64,000 bases of DNA from Paracoccus sp. S1E-3 (GCF_013868135.1 NZ_JACEMU010000007.1:113939-177938); one strand, 5' to 3'; shown: positions 36,775 to 45,000, numbered from the stretch's first letter. The notes: a model not told the origin generated them from the sequence alone. Numbers and translations are program-made.

Positions 36775-37956
36775 TCAGCCCAGCAGCCGCATCGCGCGGG
36801 TCAGGCCGTCCAGCGTCAGCGGCATCATCCGGTGGCCGGTGATCTCGTCGATCATGCGGATCGACTGGGTATATCGCCAGTAATTCTGCGGCACCGGGTT
36901 CAGCCAGACATGATCTGGCCAGGTTTCCAGCGCCCGCTTCAGCCACAGCTCGCCCGGTTCGGCATTCCAATGCTCGTTGGCGCCGCCCGGCACGGCGATC
37001 TCATAGGGCGACATCGAGGCGTCGCCGACGAAGATGCATTTATAGTCGCGCCCGTAACGGTTCAGGATGTCCCAGGTCGGCGTGGTTTCGGTCCAGCGGC
37101 GGCGGGAATCCTTCCAGACCGATTCATACAGGCAGTTATGGAAGAAGAAGTGCTCCATATGCTTGAACTCGGCGCGCGCGGCCGAGAAAAGCTCGTCCAC
37201 GATGCGGATATGGTCGTCCATCGACCCGCCGACATCCAGAAACAGCAGCACCTTCACGGCGTTTCGCCGCTCGGGCCGGGTCTGGACGTCGATAAAGCCG
37301 TGATCGGCGCTGGCGCGGATGGTGGCGGGCAGGTCGAGTTCTTCGGCCGCGCCATGACGCGCCCATTGCCGCAGGCGTTTCAGCGCCACCTTGATGTTGC
37401 GCGTGCCAAGCTCGACGCTGTCGTCGAAATCGCGGAACTCGCGCTTGTCCCAGACCTTCGCGGCCTTGCGGTGGCGCGATCCTTCCTGTCCGATCCGCAC
37501 CCCTTCCGGGTTATAGCCATAAGCGCCGAAGGGCGAGGTGCCCGCGGTGCCCACCCATTTGTTGCCGCCCTGATGACGCCCCTGTTGTTCGGCCAGCCGC
37601 TGACGCAGCTTTTCCATCAGCGCCTCGAAACTGCCGGTGGCCTCGATCTCGGCCTTCTCGGCATCGGTCAGCAGCTTTTCGGCCAGCTTTTCCAGCCAGT
37701 CGCGGGGCAGGTCGATCTGGTCCACCAGCGCCCCGATGGGGATCTGTTCTACGCCCGCGAAGCTTTCCGCGAAGGCGCGGTCGAAGCGGTCGATATGGCG
37801 TTCGTCCTTCACCAGTGCACTGCGGGCGAAGTGATAGAAATCATCGACATTCGCGCCTGTCACCCCGGCGGCCAGCCCGGCCAGCAGGTCGAGATATTCC
37901 CGCAGGCTGACCGGCACGCCCTGACGACGCAGGCTGTCGAGGAAGGGCCGGAACAT
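36775..37956 (-). CDS. VWA (CoxE-like) domain protein
   Basis: A 393-residue protein of the CoxE/VWA family. An N-terminal helical region and a KWVGTAGTSPFGAYGYNPEG loop precede the VWA domain, whose metal-ion site DVGGS is at about residues 241-245. Proteins of this type normally act with a MoxR AAA ATPase, inserting metals or remodelling complexes. No MoxR gene lies in this window. It follows the small membrane protein by three bases. Confidence 0.88.
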   Translation of the reverse strand: MFRPFLDSLRRQGVPVSLREYLDLLAGLAAGVTGANVDDFYHFARSALVKDERHIDRFDRAFAESFAGVEQIPIGALVDQIDLPRDWLEKLAEKLLTDAEKAEIEATGSFEALMEKLRQRLAEQQGRHQGGNKWVGTAGTSPFGAYGYNPEGVRIGQEGSRHRKAAKVWDKREFRDFDDSVELGTRNIKVALKRLRQWARHGAAEELDLPATIRASADHGFIDVQTRPERRNAVKVLLFLDVGGSMDDHIRIVDELFSAARAEFKHMEHFFFHNCLYESVWKDSRRRWTETTPTWDILNRYGRDYKCIFVGDASMSPYEIAVPGGANEHWNAEPGELWLKRALETWPDHVWLNPVPQNYWRYTQSIRMIDEITGHRMMPLTLDGLTRAMRLLG

Positions 37957-37959
37957 CGT

Positions 37960-38130
37960 TCAGGCCACGGCGGACCGGGCGAGGAACACCGTCACGATCA
38001 GCCCCGCCACCATCAGCGCCAGCATATGCGCGAAGGCCCATTGCAGTCGGTCCTTGGTATTGCCGCCGACGCGCCCGGCGCGGAACCAGCCCAGAGCGAA
38101 GCCCAGAATCATGCAGGCGAAAATGATCAT
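37960..38130 (-). CDS. Small two-helix membrane protein (56 residues)
   Basis: A 56-residue protein that starts by ATGA overlap with the MORN gene stop and ends 3 bases before the VWA gene. An N-terminal hydrophobic helix (MIIFACMILGFALGWF) and a second one (LALMVAGLIVTVFLA) are joined by a basic loop (RAGRVGGNTKDR), so it is a hairpin membrane protein. The tight coupling on both sides makes it a real gene in my view. Function unknown; it may anchor or partner the MORN protein. Confidence 0.7.
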   Translation of the reverse strand: MIIFACMILGFALGWFRAGRVGGNTKDRLQWAFAHMLALMVAGLIVTVFLARSAVA

Positions 38131-39734
38131 TGGGCAGGCTCCGTTTCGGTGTCGACAGGCAGGGCCGGGTCAGCGGCCGGGGCAGGGGTTGCAGGCGTGG
38201 CGCCGCTTTCGGCGGGCAGATCAGGCGTTTCGGTCGCCGCGTCGGCAGCTTGCGGGCCGGGTGGCGGGGCAACCCCGGATGCGGCTTCGGATGCGTCGGG
38301 GCCGGGGCCTTCGGTGGCGACAGGGCCGGGCTGGCTCAACCGGTTCTGGTCCCATTCGCCCGAGGCGATCTCGCCGGTCGCATAGCGCATGACGCCCTGG
38401 CCCTGGCGCTTGCCGGCCACGAAATTGCCGGTATAGGTGTCACCCGTCGCATAGGTGGCGACGCCTTCGCCGTCGATCTCGCCGCCTTTCCAGCCGCCTT
38501 CATAGATGAAGCCGTCGGTGGTGGTCAGCTTGCCCTGACCCTCGCGCAGGCCAGCCACGAATTGCCCGGTATAGACGGTGCCGTCGGGGTAGGTGGCCTG
38601 CCCCTTGCCATCGCGCTGCCCGGCCTTCCATTCGCCATTATAGACATAACCGTCGGGATAGGTCATCCGGCCCTGGCCCTCGATCCGGGCATCCTTGAAG
38701 CCGCCCTCGTAGATCATGCCATTGGCGTAGGCTGCGCGACCCTGACCCTGGATGACGCCCGCCTGCCAGTCGCCTTCATAGGTGGCGCCGTCGGGATAGG
38801 TGATCTTGCCGGTGCCATCCGGCTGGTCGGCGGCCATCTGGCCTTCGTAGACCGATCCGTCGGGATAGGTGATCTTTCCCGTGCCCTGCATCTGCCCGGC
38901 GACCCACGAGCCGGCATAGACATAGCCGTCCGTGCCGGTGAAGGTGCCGGTGCCGTCGCGCTTGTCGTCGCGGAACTGGCCTTCGTAGACATCGCCATTG
39001 GCATAGGTGGCACGGCCCTCGCCCTCGCGCTTGCCGGCGCGCATCTGGCCTTCGTAGCGGTCGCCCGACTGCTGCACCAGCGCGCCCCGGCCCGACATCT
39101 GGCCGGCCTCCCAGACGCCATCATAGACGAGGCCGTCCGGCATGGTCAGCTTGCCACGCCCGGCGCGCTGCCCGGCGAGCATCTGGCCTTCATAGACCGC
39201 GCCATCGGGATAGGTGATGCGGCCCTGGCCTTCCTTGGCGCCGTTCACCCAGTCGCCGTCATAGCGGTAGCCGTTGGGCTGGGTCAGCACGCCCTTGCCG
39301 TGATGCATGGCATTCTGGAAGCCGCCCTCGTAGCTGGCGCCATTGGCGTATTTCGCCACGCCCTGTCCGGTGATCTGGCCGTTCACCCAGTCACCCTCAT
39401 AGGTGCCCCCATCGGCATAGGTGATCTTGCCCTTGCCGTTGGGTTTGCCCTTGGCGAAGGTGCCTTCATAGACCGACCCATTAGGGAAGCGCGCGCGCCC
39501 CTGCCCGAGGATCTCGCCCTCGACCCAGTCGCCTTCATATTCGTAACCCGAAGGCAGCGTGTATTTGCCGCGCCCGTGCTGTAGCCCGCCCCGGAAGGTG
39601 CCGGTATAGACGCCGCCATCGTCATAGGGCTTGGTCACGACATTGCCGGGGGCCGCCCCGGTCGGGATGTTCGTGTCCTGCGCCAATGCCGGCGCCGCCA
39701 TCGCCAGAATGGCCGCCGCGAGTGCTGCCTTCAT
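38127..39734 (-). CDS. Secreted MORN-repeat protein (about 19 repeats)
   Basis: A 535-residue protein with a signal peptide (MKAALAAAILAMAAPALAQ). From about residue 40 to 460 it is almost wholly made of 23-residue MORN repeats of the form Y-x-G-x-W/F plus G-x-G-x; I count 18 clear units and one degenerate unit. The last 70 residues are a disordered alanine, proline, glutamate tail. MORN repeats bind lipids or proteins and form long rigid hairpins. Periplasmic or outer-membrane scaffolding is likely, and it heads an operon with a small membrane protein and a VWA protein. Confidence 0.9.
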   Translation of the reverse strand: MKAALAAAILAMAAPALAQDTNIPTGAAPGNVVTKPYDDGGVYTGTFRGGLQHGRGKYTLPSGYEYEGDWVEGEILGQGRARFPNGSVYEGTFAKGKPNGKGKITYADGGTYEGDWVNGQITGQGVAKYANGASYEGGFQNAMHHGKGVLTQPNGYRYDGDWVNGAKEGQGRITYPDGAVYEGQMLAGQRAGRGKLTMPDGLVYDGVWEAGQMSGRGALVQQSGDRYEGQMRAGKREGEGRATYANGDVYEGQFRDDKRDGTGTFTGTDGYVYAGSWVAGQMQGTGKITYPDGSVYEGQMAADQPDGTGKITYPDGATYEGDWQAGVIQGQGRAAYANGMIYEGGFKDARIEGQGRMTYPDGYVYNGEWKAGQRDGKGQATYPDGTVYTGQFVAGLREGQGKLTTTDGFIYEGGWKGGEIDGEGVATYATGDTYTGNFVAGKRQGQGVMRYATGEIASGEWDQNRLSQPGPVATEGPGPDASEAASGVAPPPGPQAADAATETPDLPAESGATPATPAPAADPALPVDTETEPAQ

Positions 39735-39851
39735 GCCCGCCTCCGTTCTTTGCCACCCCGTTTAACCGAGAAGGACCCGCAGCGCAAAGCCTGCCGTTCC
39801 CCTCGGCTGCGGGCTGCGCTATGGCTGGCGCAGGCGAATGAGGGAATGACC

Positions 39852-41522
39852 ATGACCGACAAGATCCGCATCACCCTGGCGCAGCTGAACCCGACGCTCG
39901 GGGATCTGGAGGGCAATGCCGCGAAGGCGCGATCCGCATGGGAAAAGGGCAGGGATGCGGGGGCCGCCATCGTCTATCTGCCCGAGATGTTCATCACCGG
40001 CTATCAGACCCAGGATCTGGTGCTGAAAAAGGGATTTGTCGATCATGCCGTGGCCCAGGTCGAGGCGCTGGCACGCGAATGCGCCGACGGCCCGGCGCTT
40101 GGCATCGGCACGCCCTGGCGGTCCGAGGGCAAGCTCTATAACGCCTATTTCATCTGCGAAGGCGGCCAGATCACCGCCCGCGTGCTGAAACACGAACTGC
40201 CGCACAAGCAGTTGTTCGACGAAATGCGGCTGTTCGATGTCGGTCCGATCTCCGGCCCCTACAGCATCGGGGGCGTGCGTATCGGCAGCCCGATCTGCGA
40301 GGATGCCTGGTGGCCGGATGTGGCCGAGGCGTTGGAGGAATCGGGTGCGGAAATTCTGGTGGTGCCGAACGGCTCGCCCTATCACCGCGGCAAGCTGGAC
40401 CTGCGGATGGGCCATATGGTCGCCCGCGTGGTCGAGAACCGGCTGCCGTTGGCCTATCTGAACTCGGTCGGGGGGCAGGACGACCAGATCTATGACGGGG
40501 CGAGTTTCGTGCTGAATCCCGGCCCCGATGGCGGCGCCGAAAAGGTTGTGCAGTTTCCGCCCTTCGACGAGGTGGTCGAGCATGTCGACTTCATCCGCAC
40601 CGGCAAGGGCTGGCGCGCTCTGCCGGGACGGATGGACGATCAGCCCGACGAATGGGAACAGGATTACCGCGCCATGATGACGGGCCTGCGCGATTATCTG
40701 CGCAAGTCCGGCTTCAAAAAGGTCGTGCTGGGCATGTCGGGCGGGATCGATTCGGCGCTGGTGGCGACCATCGCCGCCGATGCGATCGGGCCGGAGAATG
40801 TGCGCTGCGTGATGCTGCCGTCCGAATATACCTCGCAGGCGAGCCTCGACGATGCGGCGGATGCGGCCGGACGGTTGGGGGTGCGGCTGGATACGGTGAA
40901 GATCGACGGTGCGCGCGATGCCGTTTCGGACGCGCTGGCGCATCTGATGGAAGGCACCAAACCGGACGTGACCGAGGAGAATATCCAGTCCCGCCTGCGC
41001 GGGCTGATGCTGATGGCGATTTCCAACAAGTTCGGGGAAATGCTGCTGACCACCGGCAACAAATCCGAGGTCGCGGTCGGCTATGCCACCATTTATGGCG
41101 ACATGGCGGGCGGCTATAACCCGATCAAGGACCTGTACAAGACCCGCGTTTTCGAAACCTGCCGCTGGCGCAACAGCCATCATCGCGGCTGGATGATGGG
41201 ACGCAAGGGCGAGGTGATCCCGCCCCAGATCATCACCAAGCCGCCGAGCGCGGAACTGCGCCCCGACCAGAAGGACAGCGATTCGCTGCCGCCCTATGAC
41301 GTGCTGGATCAGATCCTGTTCGGGCTGGTCGAGGAGGATCTGTCGCTGAAGGATCTGGTGGCGCGCGGCTTCGACGCGGCGACGGTGAAGAAGGTGGAGA
41401 AGCTCCTTTATGGCAGCGAATGGAAGCGCTATCAGGCCGCGCCGGGGCCGCGGATCTCGACCAAGGCCTTCTGGCTGGACCGCCGCTATCCGCTGGTGAA
41501 CCGCTGGCGGGATGAGTTGTAG
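39852..41522 (+). CDS. nadE: Glutamine-dependent NAD+ synthetase
   Basis: A 556-residue enzyme converting nicotinic acid adenine dinucleotide to NAD+ with glutamine. The N-terminal nitrilase domain shows the triad Glu45 (LPEMF), Lys113 (LKHELP) and Cys149 (SPICEDAWW). The C-terminal synthetase carries the PP-loop GMSGGIDSAL (about 296-305) and TGNKSEVAVGYATIYGD. ATG 39852 lies six bases after AGGGA; ATG 39846 abuts it, so the later start is preferred. An intrinsic terminator follows. Confidence 0.96.
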   Translation: MTDKIRITLAQLNPTLGDLEGNAAKARSAWEKGRDAGAAIVYLPEMFITGYQTQDLVLKKGFVDHAVAQVEALARECADGPALGIGTPWRSEGKLYNAYFICEGGQITARVLKHELPHKQLFDEMRLFDVGPISGPYSIGGVRIGSPICEDAWWPDVAEALEESGAEILVVPNGSPYHRGKLDLRMGHMVARVVENRLPLAYLNSVGGQDDQIYDGASFVLNPGPDGGAEKVVQFPPFDEVVEHVDFIRTGKGWRALPGRMDDQPDEWEQDYRAMMTGLRDYLRKSGFKKVVLGMSGGIDSALVATIAADAIGPENVRCVMLPSEYTSQASLDDAADAAGRLGVRLDTVKIDGARDAVSDALAHLMEGTKPDVTEENIQSRLRGLMLMAISNKFGEMLLTTGNKSEVAVGYATIYGDMAGGYNPIKDLYKTRVFETCRWRNSHHRGWMMGRKGEVIPPQIITKPPSAELRPDQKDSDSLPPYDVLDQILFGLVEEDLSLKDLVARGFDAATVKKVEKLLYGSEWKRYQAAPGPRISTKAFWLDRRYPLVNRWRDEL

Positions 41523-41549
41523 ACCCTCCGCGGGACAGGCCCACGATGG

Positions 41550-41575
41550 GGACGGCACCCCCGGGGCCGTCCTTT
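41550..41575 (+). terminator. Intrinsic terminator after nadE
   Basis: The stem GGACGGC (41550-41556) pairs with GCCGTCC (41566-41572), followed by TTTC. The convergent hydrolase gene ends within 3 bases of it. Confidence 0.65.
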
Positions 41576-42441
41576 CAGCAATGATCCGTGAAAAACTTCT
41601 CCAGATGTCTGGCAACGGCGTCGGGGGCTTCTTCGGCCATATGATGGCCGCTCATGATCCTGGCCTCATAGACCAGTCGGTCGGACCAGTCCGCCCATGG
41701 CTCTGCCGGATCGCCGTAGAGATGTTCCATATCGTCCAGGGCCGACCACAAAAGCCCCAATGGACATGCAAGACGACGCCCCGCCTTTTTGTCCGCTGCA
41801 TCATCGGCATGATCGAATTCCAACCCGGCCCGGTAATCCGCCAGCATGCCGCGCACCACGGCGGCGTTCCGGGTGGCGGCAAGATAATCAGCCCGGTTGG
41901 CCTTTCCGCGCGCGGCATCCGGCGGGTACCACAGATCGGGATCCGCGCGGATTGCGGCCTGTGCCTTTTCGCTCTGGGCAAAGAAAAACCAATGCCACCA
42001 GGCTTTCGCAAAACGCCAGTCGGCGCGAGTCAAAGCCTCGTAGATCGGAACGCCGTCCATCACGACAAGGCACGTAACACTTTCAGGAAAATCCATCGCC
42101 AGCCGGAATGCACGGTAGGCACCACGATCATGGCCGGCCACGCCGAATCGCTGATAGCCGAGGGCGGACATGCAGGCGTGCAGGGCCTTCGCCTTTGCAC
42201 GTCCCGAACTCTGCGCCACCGTTATCGGCTGATAGCTCTGCCCGAAGCCGGGCAGGTCCGCGCAGACGACGGTGAACTTTCGGGCAAGCGACGGGGCCAC
42301 CTCATACCAGGTGGTATGGGTTCTCGGATGCCCATGCAGAAGAAGAAGGGGGAACCCGGACCCGCCGATGCGCAGGCGGATCATCCCGGCGGGCGTCTCG
42401 ACCCGCTTTTCTGCAAAAGTTCGGAAAAAATCGTCAGCCAT
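41575..42441 (-). CDS. Haloacetate dehalogenase-like alpha/beta hydrolase
   Basis: A 288-residue alpha/beta hydrolase. The oxyanion region LLLHGHPRTHTTW and the nucleophile elbow GHDRGAYR place an aspartate (about residue 105) at the nucleophile position, as in dehalogenases and epoxide hydrolases. The late histidine is in SGHHMAEEAP. Fluoroacetate or haloacetate dehalogenases share this pattern (family resemblance); the true substrate is unknown. ATG 42441 is the natural start, the longer open frame adding unlikely residues. Confidence 0.85.
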   Translation of the reverse strand: MADDFFRTFAEKRVETPAGMIRLRIGGSGFPLLLLHGHPRTHTTWYEVAPSLARKFTVVCADLPGFGQSYQPITVAQSSGRAKAKALHACMSALGYQRFGVAGHDRGAYRAFRLAMDFPESVTCLVVMDGVPIYEALTRADWRFAKAWWHWFFFAQSEKAQAAIRADPDLWYPPDAARGKANRADYLAATRNAAVVRGMLADYRAGLEFDHADDAADKKAGRRLACPLGLLWSALDDMEHLYGDPAEPWADWSDRLVYEARIMSGHHMAEEAPDAVARHLEKFFTDHC

Positions 42442-42639
42442 GGGGTCATCGGCGCTGGGTTTCTCGCACGCGAAACCTCGGATCACCCCAGATGTTCCGC
42501 CGCTTGCCAAAGTTCGCCTTGCAATGGGCAAATCGCCGACAACGCGCGAACCCTTCCCTGGAACCGCGCACCGGTGTCAAAGCATCCTGTGTGAAATGCC
42601 CCATGCCCCATGTCCCATGTCCCATAATTTTTCGCCGCC

Positions 42640-42668
42640 TTGACCCCTGCCGCGAAACCCCTCATATC
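42640..42668 (+). promoter_or_regulatory. rnpB promoter
   Basis: TTGACC at 42640-42645, a 17-base spacer and CATATC at 42663-42668 predict a start at about 42675, which agrees with the 5' end of the RNase P RNA judged from its terminal helix. Confidence 0.7.
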
Positions 42669-42676
42669 CCCCTTGC

Positions 42677-43038
42677 GCGGATGGCCGGATGACCGCGGCG
42701 AAAGTCGAGGAAAGTCCGGACTCCATAAGGTGACGGTGCCGGGTAACGCCCGGCGGGGGCAACCCCAGGGAAAGCGCCACAGAGAACAGACCGCCTGTGC
42801 CCGCACAGGTAAGGGTGAAACGGTGGGGTAAGAGCCCACCGGGGCGGTGGCAACACGGCCCGCATGGCAAGCCCCACCGGGAGCAACGCCGAATAGGGAT
42901 CTCGCGCCGGCAACGGCAGCGCCACCTTGCGCCAGAGGTCCGGGTTGGCGGCTTGACGCGCGCAGTAATGCGCTGCGCAGAGGAATGGTCATCCAGAGGG
43001 GCAACCCTTGGACAAAATCCGGCTTACAGGCCATCCGC
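42677..43038 (+). ncRNA. rnpB: RNase P RNA (class A)
   Basis: The catalytic RNA of RNase P, which matures tRNA 5' ends. The conserved 5' core GAGGAAAGTCCGGACTCC at about 42707-42724, then the CAGGGAAAG region near 42768, AAGGGTGAAACGGTGGGGTAAGAG near 42810-42835, and the 3' ACAAAATCCGGCTTACAGG near 43012 are the class A signatures. The 5' end GCGGATGGCC pairs with the 3' end GGCCATCCGC (helix P1), which fixes the boundaries. The long P12-type arm in the middle is as in other alphaproteobacteria. Confidence 0.97.
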
Positions 43039-43128
43039 GTGTTTCGTTCAGGTCGATGAAAGGTCGTCCATGGACGGGTCATGAGCCGCCGGGCGATCTG
43101 TACAACTGAGCAAGGAAAGTCACCAAAA

Positions 43129-43374
43129 ATGTCTGATCAGAAAGATACAATAGATTGGGGAAAGATACTGCCAGAGTACAAGTGGATGGCGCGAAACAGC
43201 CAGTTCCGCGGCGTCAACAGAGTAGCACTTTATAAGAAGAAGCCTGTGAGACGCGGAGGGAAGTGGTTTAGTGCGGACGAAACTCGCGGCTGGCGTGATG
43301 TAAGAAAGTCAGACAATTTCAGGATGGGAACCTGCGATTGGTCGGAAAGCCTGGTTGAACGACCTGATTCATAA
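43129..43374 (+). CDS. Small orphan protein downstream of rnpB
   Basis: An 81-residue basic, tryptophan-rich protein (five W). Segments include ILPEYKWMARNSQF and YKKKPVRRGGKWFSAD. AAGGAAAG lies about 9 bases before ATG 43129; the frame also opens at ATG 43081. The gene is distinctly more AT-rich than its surroundings, which suggests transfer. No family recognised. Confidence 0.55.
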   Translation: MSDQKDTIDWGKILPEYKWMARNSQFRGVNRVALYKKKPVRRGGKWFSADETRGWRDVRKSDNFRMGTCDWSESLVERPDS

Positions 43375-43608
43375 AGCGGCCAAGCGACCATCAAAAATGC
43401 GCAAGCCATTGCTCCGCAGCGTGATGGGTGCCGGTCGGTTTCACCTTCCGTGACGATCTTTCGCGCGGTAGGCAATGATATGGGAAGATTTTTGCCCCTG
43501 TCCGACCGGACCGCCGGCCCCGGTCCGCCGCTCTGACGTTCCTCCGCAGTTCCCAGCCGTCGCCGCCCTGCCGTCCTCCGTCAGCCACGCCGGGCGCGGC
43601 TGTCCTCC

Positions 43609-43792
43609 GGTGCTTCTCGCGCCGGATGACGCTTTTGCGCAGCGCGAAGTCGTAATTCTCAGGCCCCAACGGATCGGCGCCCAACCGCGCGCGGTCAGCT
43701 TCGTATGCCGCAAGACTCGGGATGTTGTGGACGCCTTAAGACAGCGTCGCGGACCCCTCATGCGGGGCGTGATCGCCGATGAGGTCGGGGCC
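43609..43792 (-). pseudogene. Decayed NIPSNAP-like (dimeric alpha-beta barrel) gene, C-terminal remnant
   Basis: One minus-strand frame reads GDHAPHEGSATLS, then a TAA at 43737-43739, then GVHNIPSLAAYEADRARLGA and DPLGPENYDFALRK. This matches the common C-terminal pattern of NIPSNAP-type proteins (PHEG-x-N, SLAAYEAYRARL-x-ADP, NF-x-FA). The N-terminal half is not recognisable and the normal end after the RRE motif is lost, so the gene is broken. At ~105 residues the intact gene would have started near 43925, divergent from the regulator at 43957. The rest of the 43375-43956 gap shows nothing I can assign. Confidence 0.55.
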
Positions 43793-43921
43793 ATTTCGTG
43801 GAAGGCATCGCCTCAATTACGGGCATGGTGCTCAAACTGGGCCTTCCCCTCGGATCGATCCGATAGCGGATTCGGCAGTCGGCATGGGATCCCCAGAAGC
43901 CCATCGCCGGCCTCTAACCCG

Positions 43922-43950
43922 TTGCCACATAATAATGTTACGACTATCAT
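43922..43950 (+). promoter_or_regulatory. Promoter and likely operator of the ArsR-type regulator
   Basis: TTGCCA (43922-43927), a 17-base spacer and TATCAT (43945-43950) match 5 of 6 bases in each box. The predicted start falls at about 43957, the A of the start codon, so the message may be leaderless. An imperfect dyad ATG-N-TA-N4-TA-N-CAT covers 43935-43950 and overlaps the -10, fitting autorepression. Confidence 0.6.
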
Positions 43951-43956
43951 CGAAAT

Positions 43957-44634
43957 ATGAAGGACGGCCCCGACATCGCTCGTATCGCCGCGCTGATCGG
44001 TGACCCCGCCCGCGCCAACATGCTGATGGCGCTGATGGAGGGGGGGGCGCTGACAGCCACCGAACTGGCCCAGATCGCGGGCGTCACGCCGCAAACCGCC
44101 AGTGCCCATCAGGCGCGTCTGGCCGAGGGCGGATTGATTCGCCAACGCAAGCAGGGCCGCCACCGCTATGCCGAACTGGCCTCGCCGCAGGTGGCCGCCG
44201 TGCTGCAAGCGCTGATGGGTCTGGCCGCGGCCAGCGGCCATCTGCGACAGCGCCCCGGTCCGCGCGACGCCGATCTGCGTCGCGCGCGCATCTGCTACGA
44301 TCACCTTGCGGGCGAGATGGGCACGCAGATGTTCGATGCGCTGCTGGCGCGCGGCCACCTGATCCGCCGCGACGAGGAACTCGACCTGAGCGAGGAGGGC
44401 GCGGCTTTCGCGCGGGAATTCCTTGGCTCCGATCCCGAGCCGCAGTCGCGCGCGCCCCTGTGCCGCGAATGCCTGGACTGGAGCGAGCGGCGCTCGCATC
44501 TGGCGGGCCGTCTGGGACGGGCGATGCTGGCGCGGATGATTGCGCTCGGCTGGGCGCGGCGCGTCGAGGACAGCCGGGTGATCTGCTTCACGGGCGAGGG
44601 AGAAAGGCAGTTTCAGGCGTTGTTTTCCAGTTGA
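43957..44634 (+). CDS. ArsR-type winged-helix regulator
   Basis: A 225-residue transcription regulator. The N-terminal ArsR-like winged helix spans about residues 5-95 (LTATELAQIAGVTPQTASAHQARLAEGGLI). A longer helical C-terminal domain with a CRECLDW pair of cysteines (about 169-172) is typical of a subgroup that often sits beside small NIPSNAP-type enzymes (recollection, not a search). Here its likely partner gene is decayed. The rpmG promoter overlaps its stop codon. Confidence 0.85.
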   Translation: MKDGPDIARIAALIGDPARANMLMALMEGGALTATELAQIAGVTPQTASAHQARLAEGGLIRQRKQGRHRYAELASPQVAAVLQALMGLAAASGHLRQRPGPRDADLRRARICYDHLAGEMGTQMFDALLARGHLIRRDEELDLSEEGAAFAREFLGSDPEPQSRAPLCRECLDWSERRSHLAGRLGRAMLARMIALGWARRVEDSRVICFTGEGERQFQALFSS

Positions 44635-44658
44635 CACCACGGGCCGGGACGCTAAAAG
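44631..44658 (+). promoter_or_regulatory. rpmG promoter
   Basis: TTGACA at 44631-44636, overlapping the regulator's stop codon, a 16-base spacer and TAAAAG at 44653-44658. It gives a leader of about 55 bases to rpmG. Confidence 0.6.
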
Positions 44659-44718
44659 GCGGCTTCCAAGACATTTCGCGGTGGCCCTTCCGGCGCCGCC
44701 GCAGCAGGAGCAAGAACA

Positions 44719-44886
44719 ATGGCGAAGCCGACGACGATCAAGATCCGTCTGAACTCGACGGCCGGGACCGGGCATTTCTACGTCACCAAGAAGAACGCCC
44801 GCACCATGACCGAGAAAATGACGGTCAACAAATACGACCCGGTTGTGCGCAAGCATGTCGAATACAAGGAAGGCAAGATCAAGTAA
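44719..44886 (+). CDS. rpmG: 50S ribosomal protein L33
   Basis: A 55-residue L33: [20 protein letters not shown], then [10 protein letters not shown] and [18 protein letters not shown]. It lacks the zinc cysteines, as is normal for the proteobacterial C-minus form. GCAGGAG precedes the ATG. A perfect intrinsic terminator follows. Confidence 0.96.
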
Positions 44887-44912
44887 GATCGCGCCCTCCG
44901 TTGGACTGAATG

Positions 44913-44936
44913 AACCGCGCCCCGGCGCGGTTTTTT
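44913..44936 (+). terminator. Intrinsic terminator after rpmG
   Basis: A perfect stem AACCGCGCC against GGCGCGGTT with a two-base CC interior, followed by TTTTTT. Confidence 0.9.
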
Positions 44937-44955
44937 CATGTCGACGCGGTGAAGT

Positions 44956-45000
44956 GGATATTTGTACCAGAGTGAGACCTTCATTCTGGTTCAAATATCC
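44956..45000. repeat. 45-bp palindrome made of two opposed 3'-UTR motifs
   Basis: The left arm GGATATTTGTACCAGAGTGA (44956-44975) and right arm TCATTCTGGTTCAAATATCC (44981-45000) pair over 20 bases with two mismatches. Each arm is one copy of the dispersed motif: the left one points with rpmG, the right one, read on the minus strand, starts 18 bases after the lnt stop. Confidence 0.88.

Noticed and set aside
43065..43076. Palindrome CGTCCATGGACG after rnpB as a terminator
   Set aside because: No T-tract follows and the stem is only 6 bp; not enough to call.
42483..43082. Open frames over the RNase P RNA
   Set aside because: The region is accounted for by rnpB, with conserved core and terminal pairing.
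43475..43960. 161-codon plus-strand frame before the ArsR-type gene
   Set aside because: Proline/arginine-rich with no ribosome binding site; it overlaps a more convincing decayed gene on the other strand.
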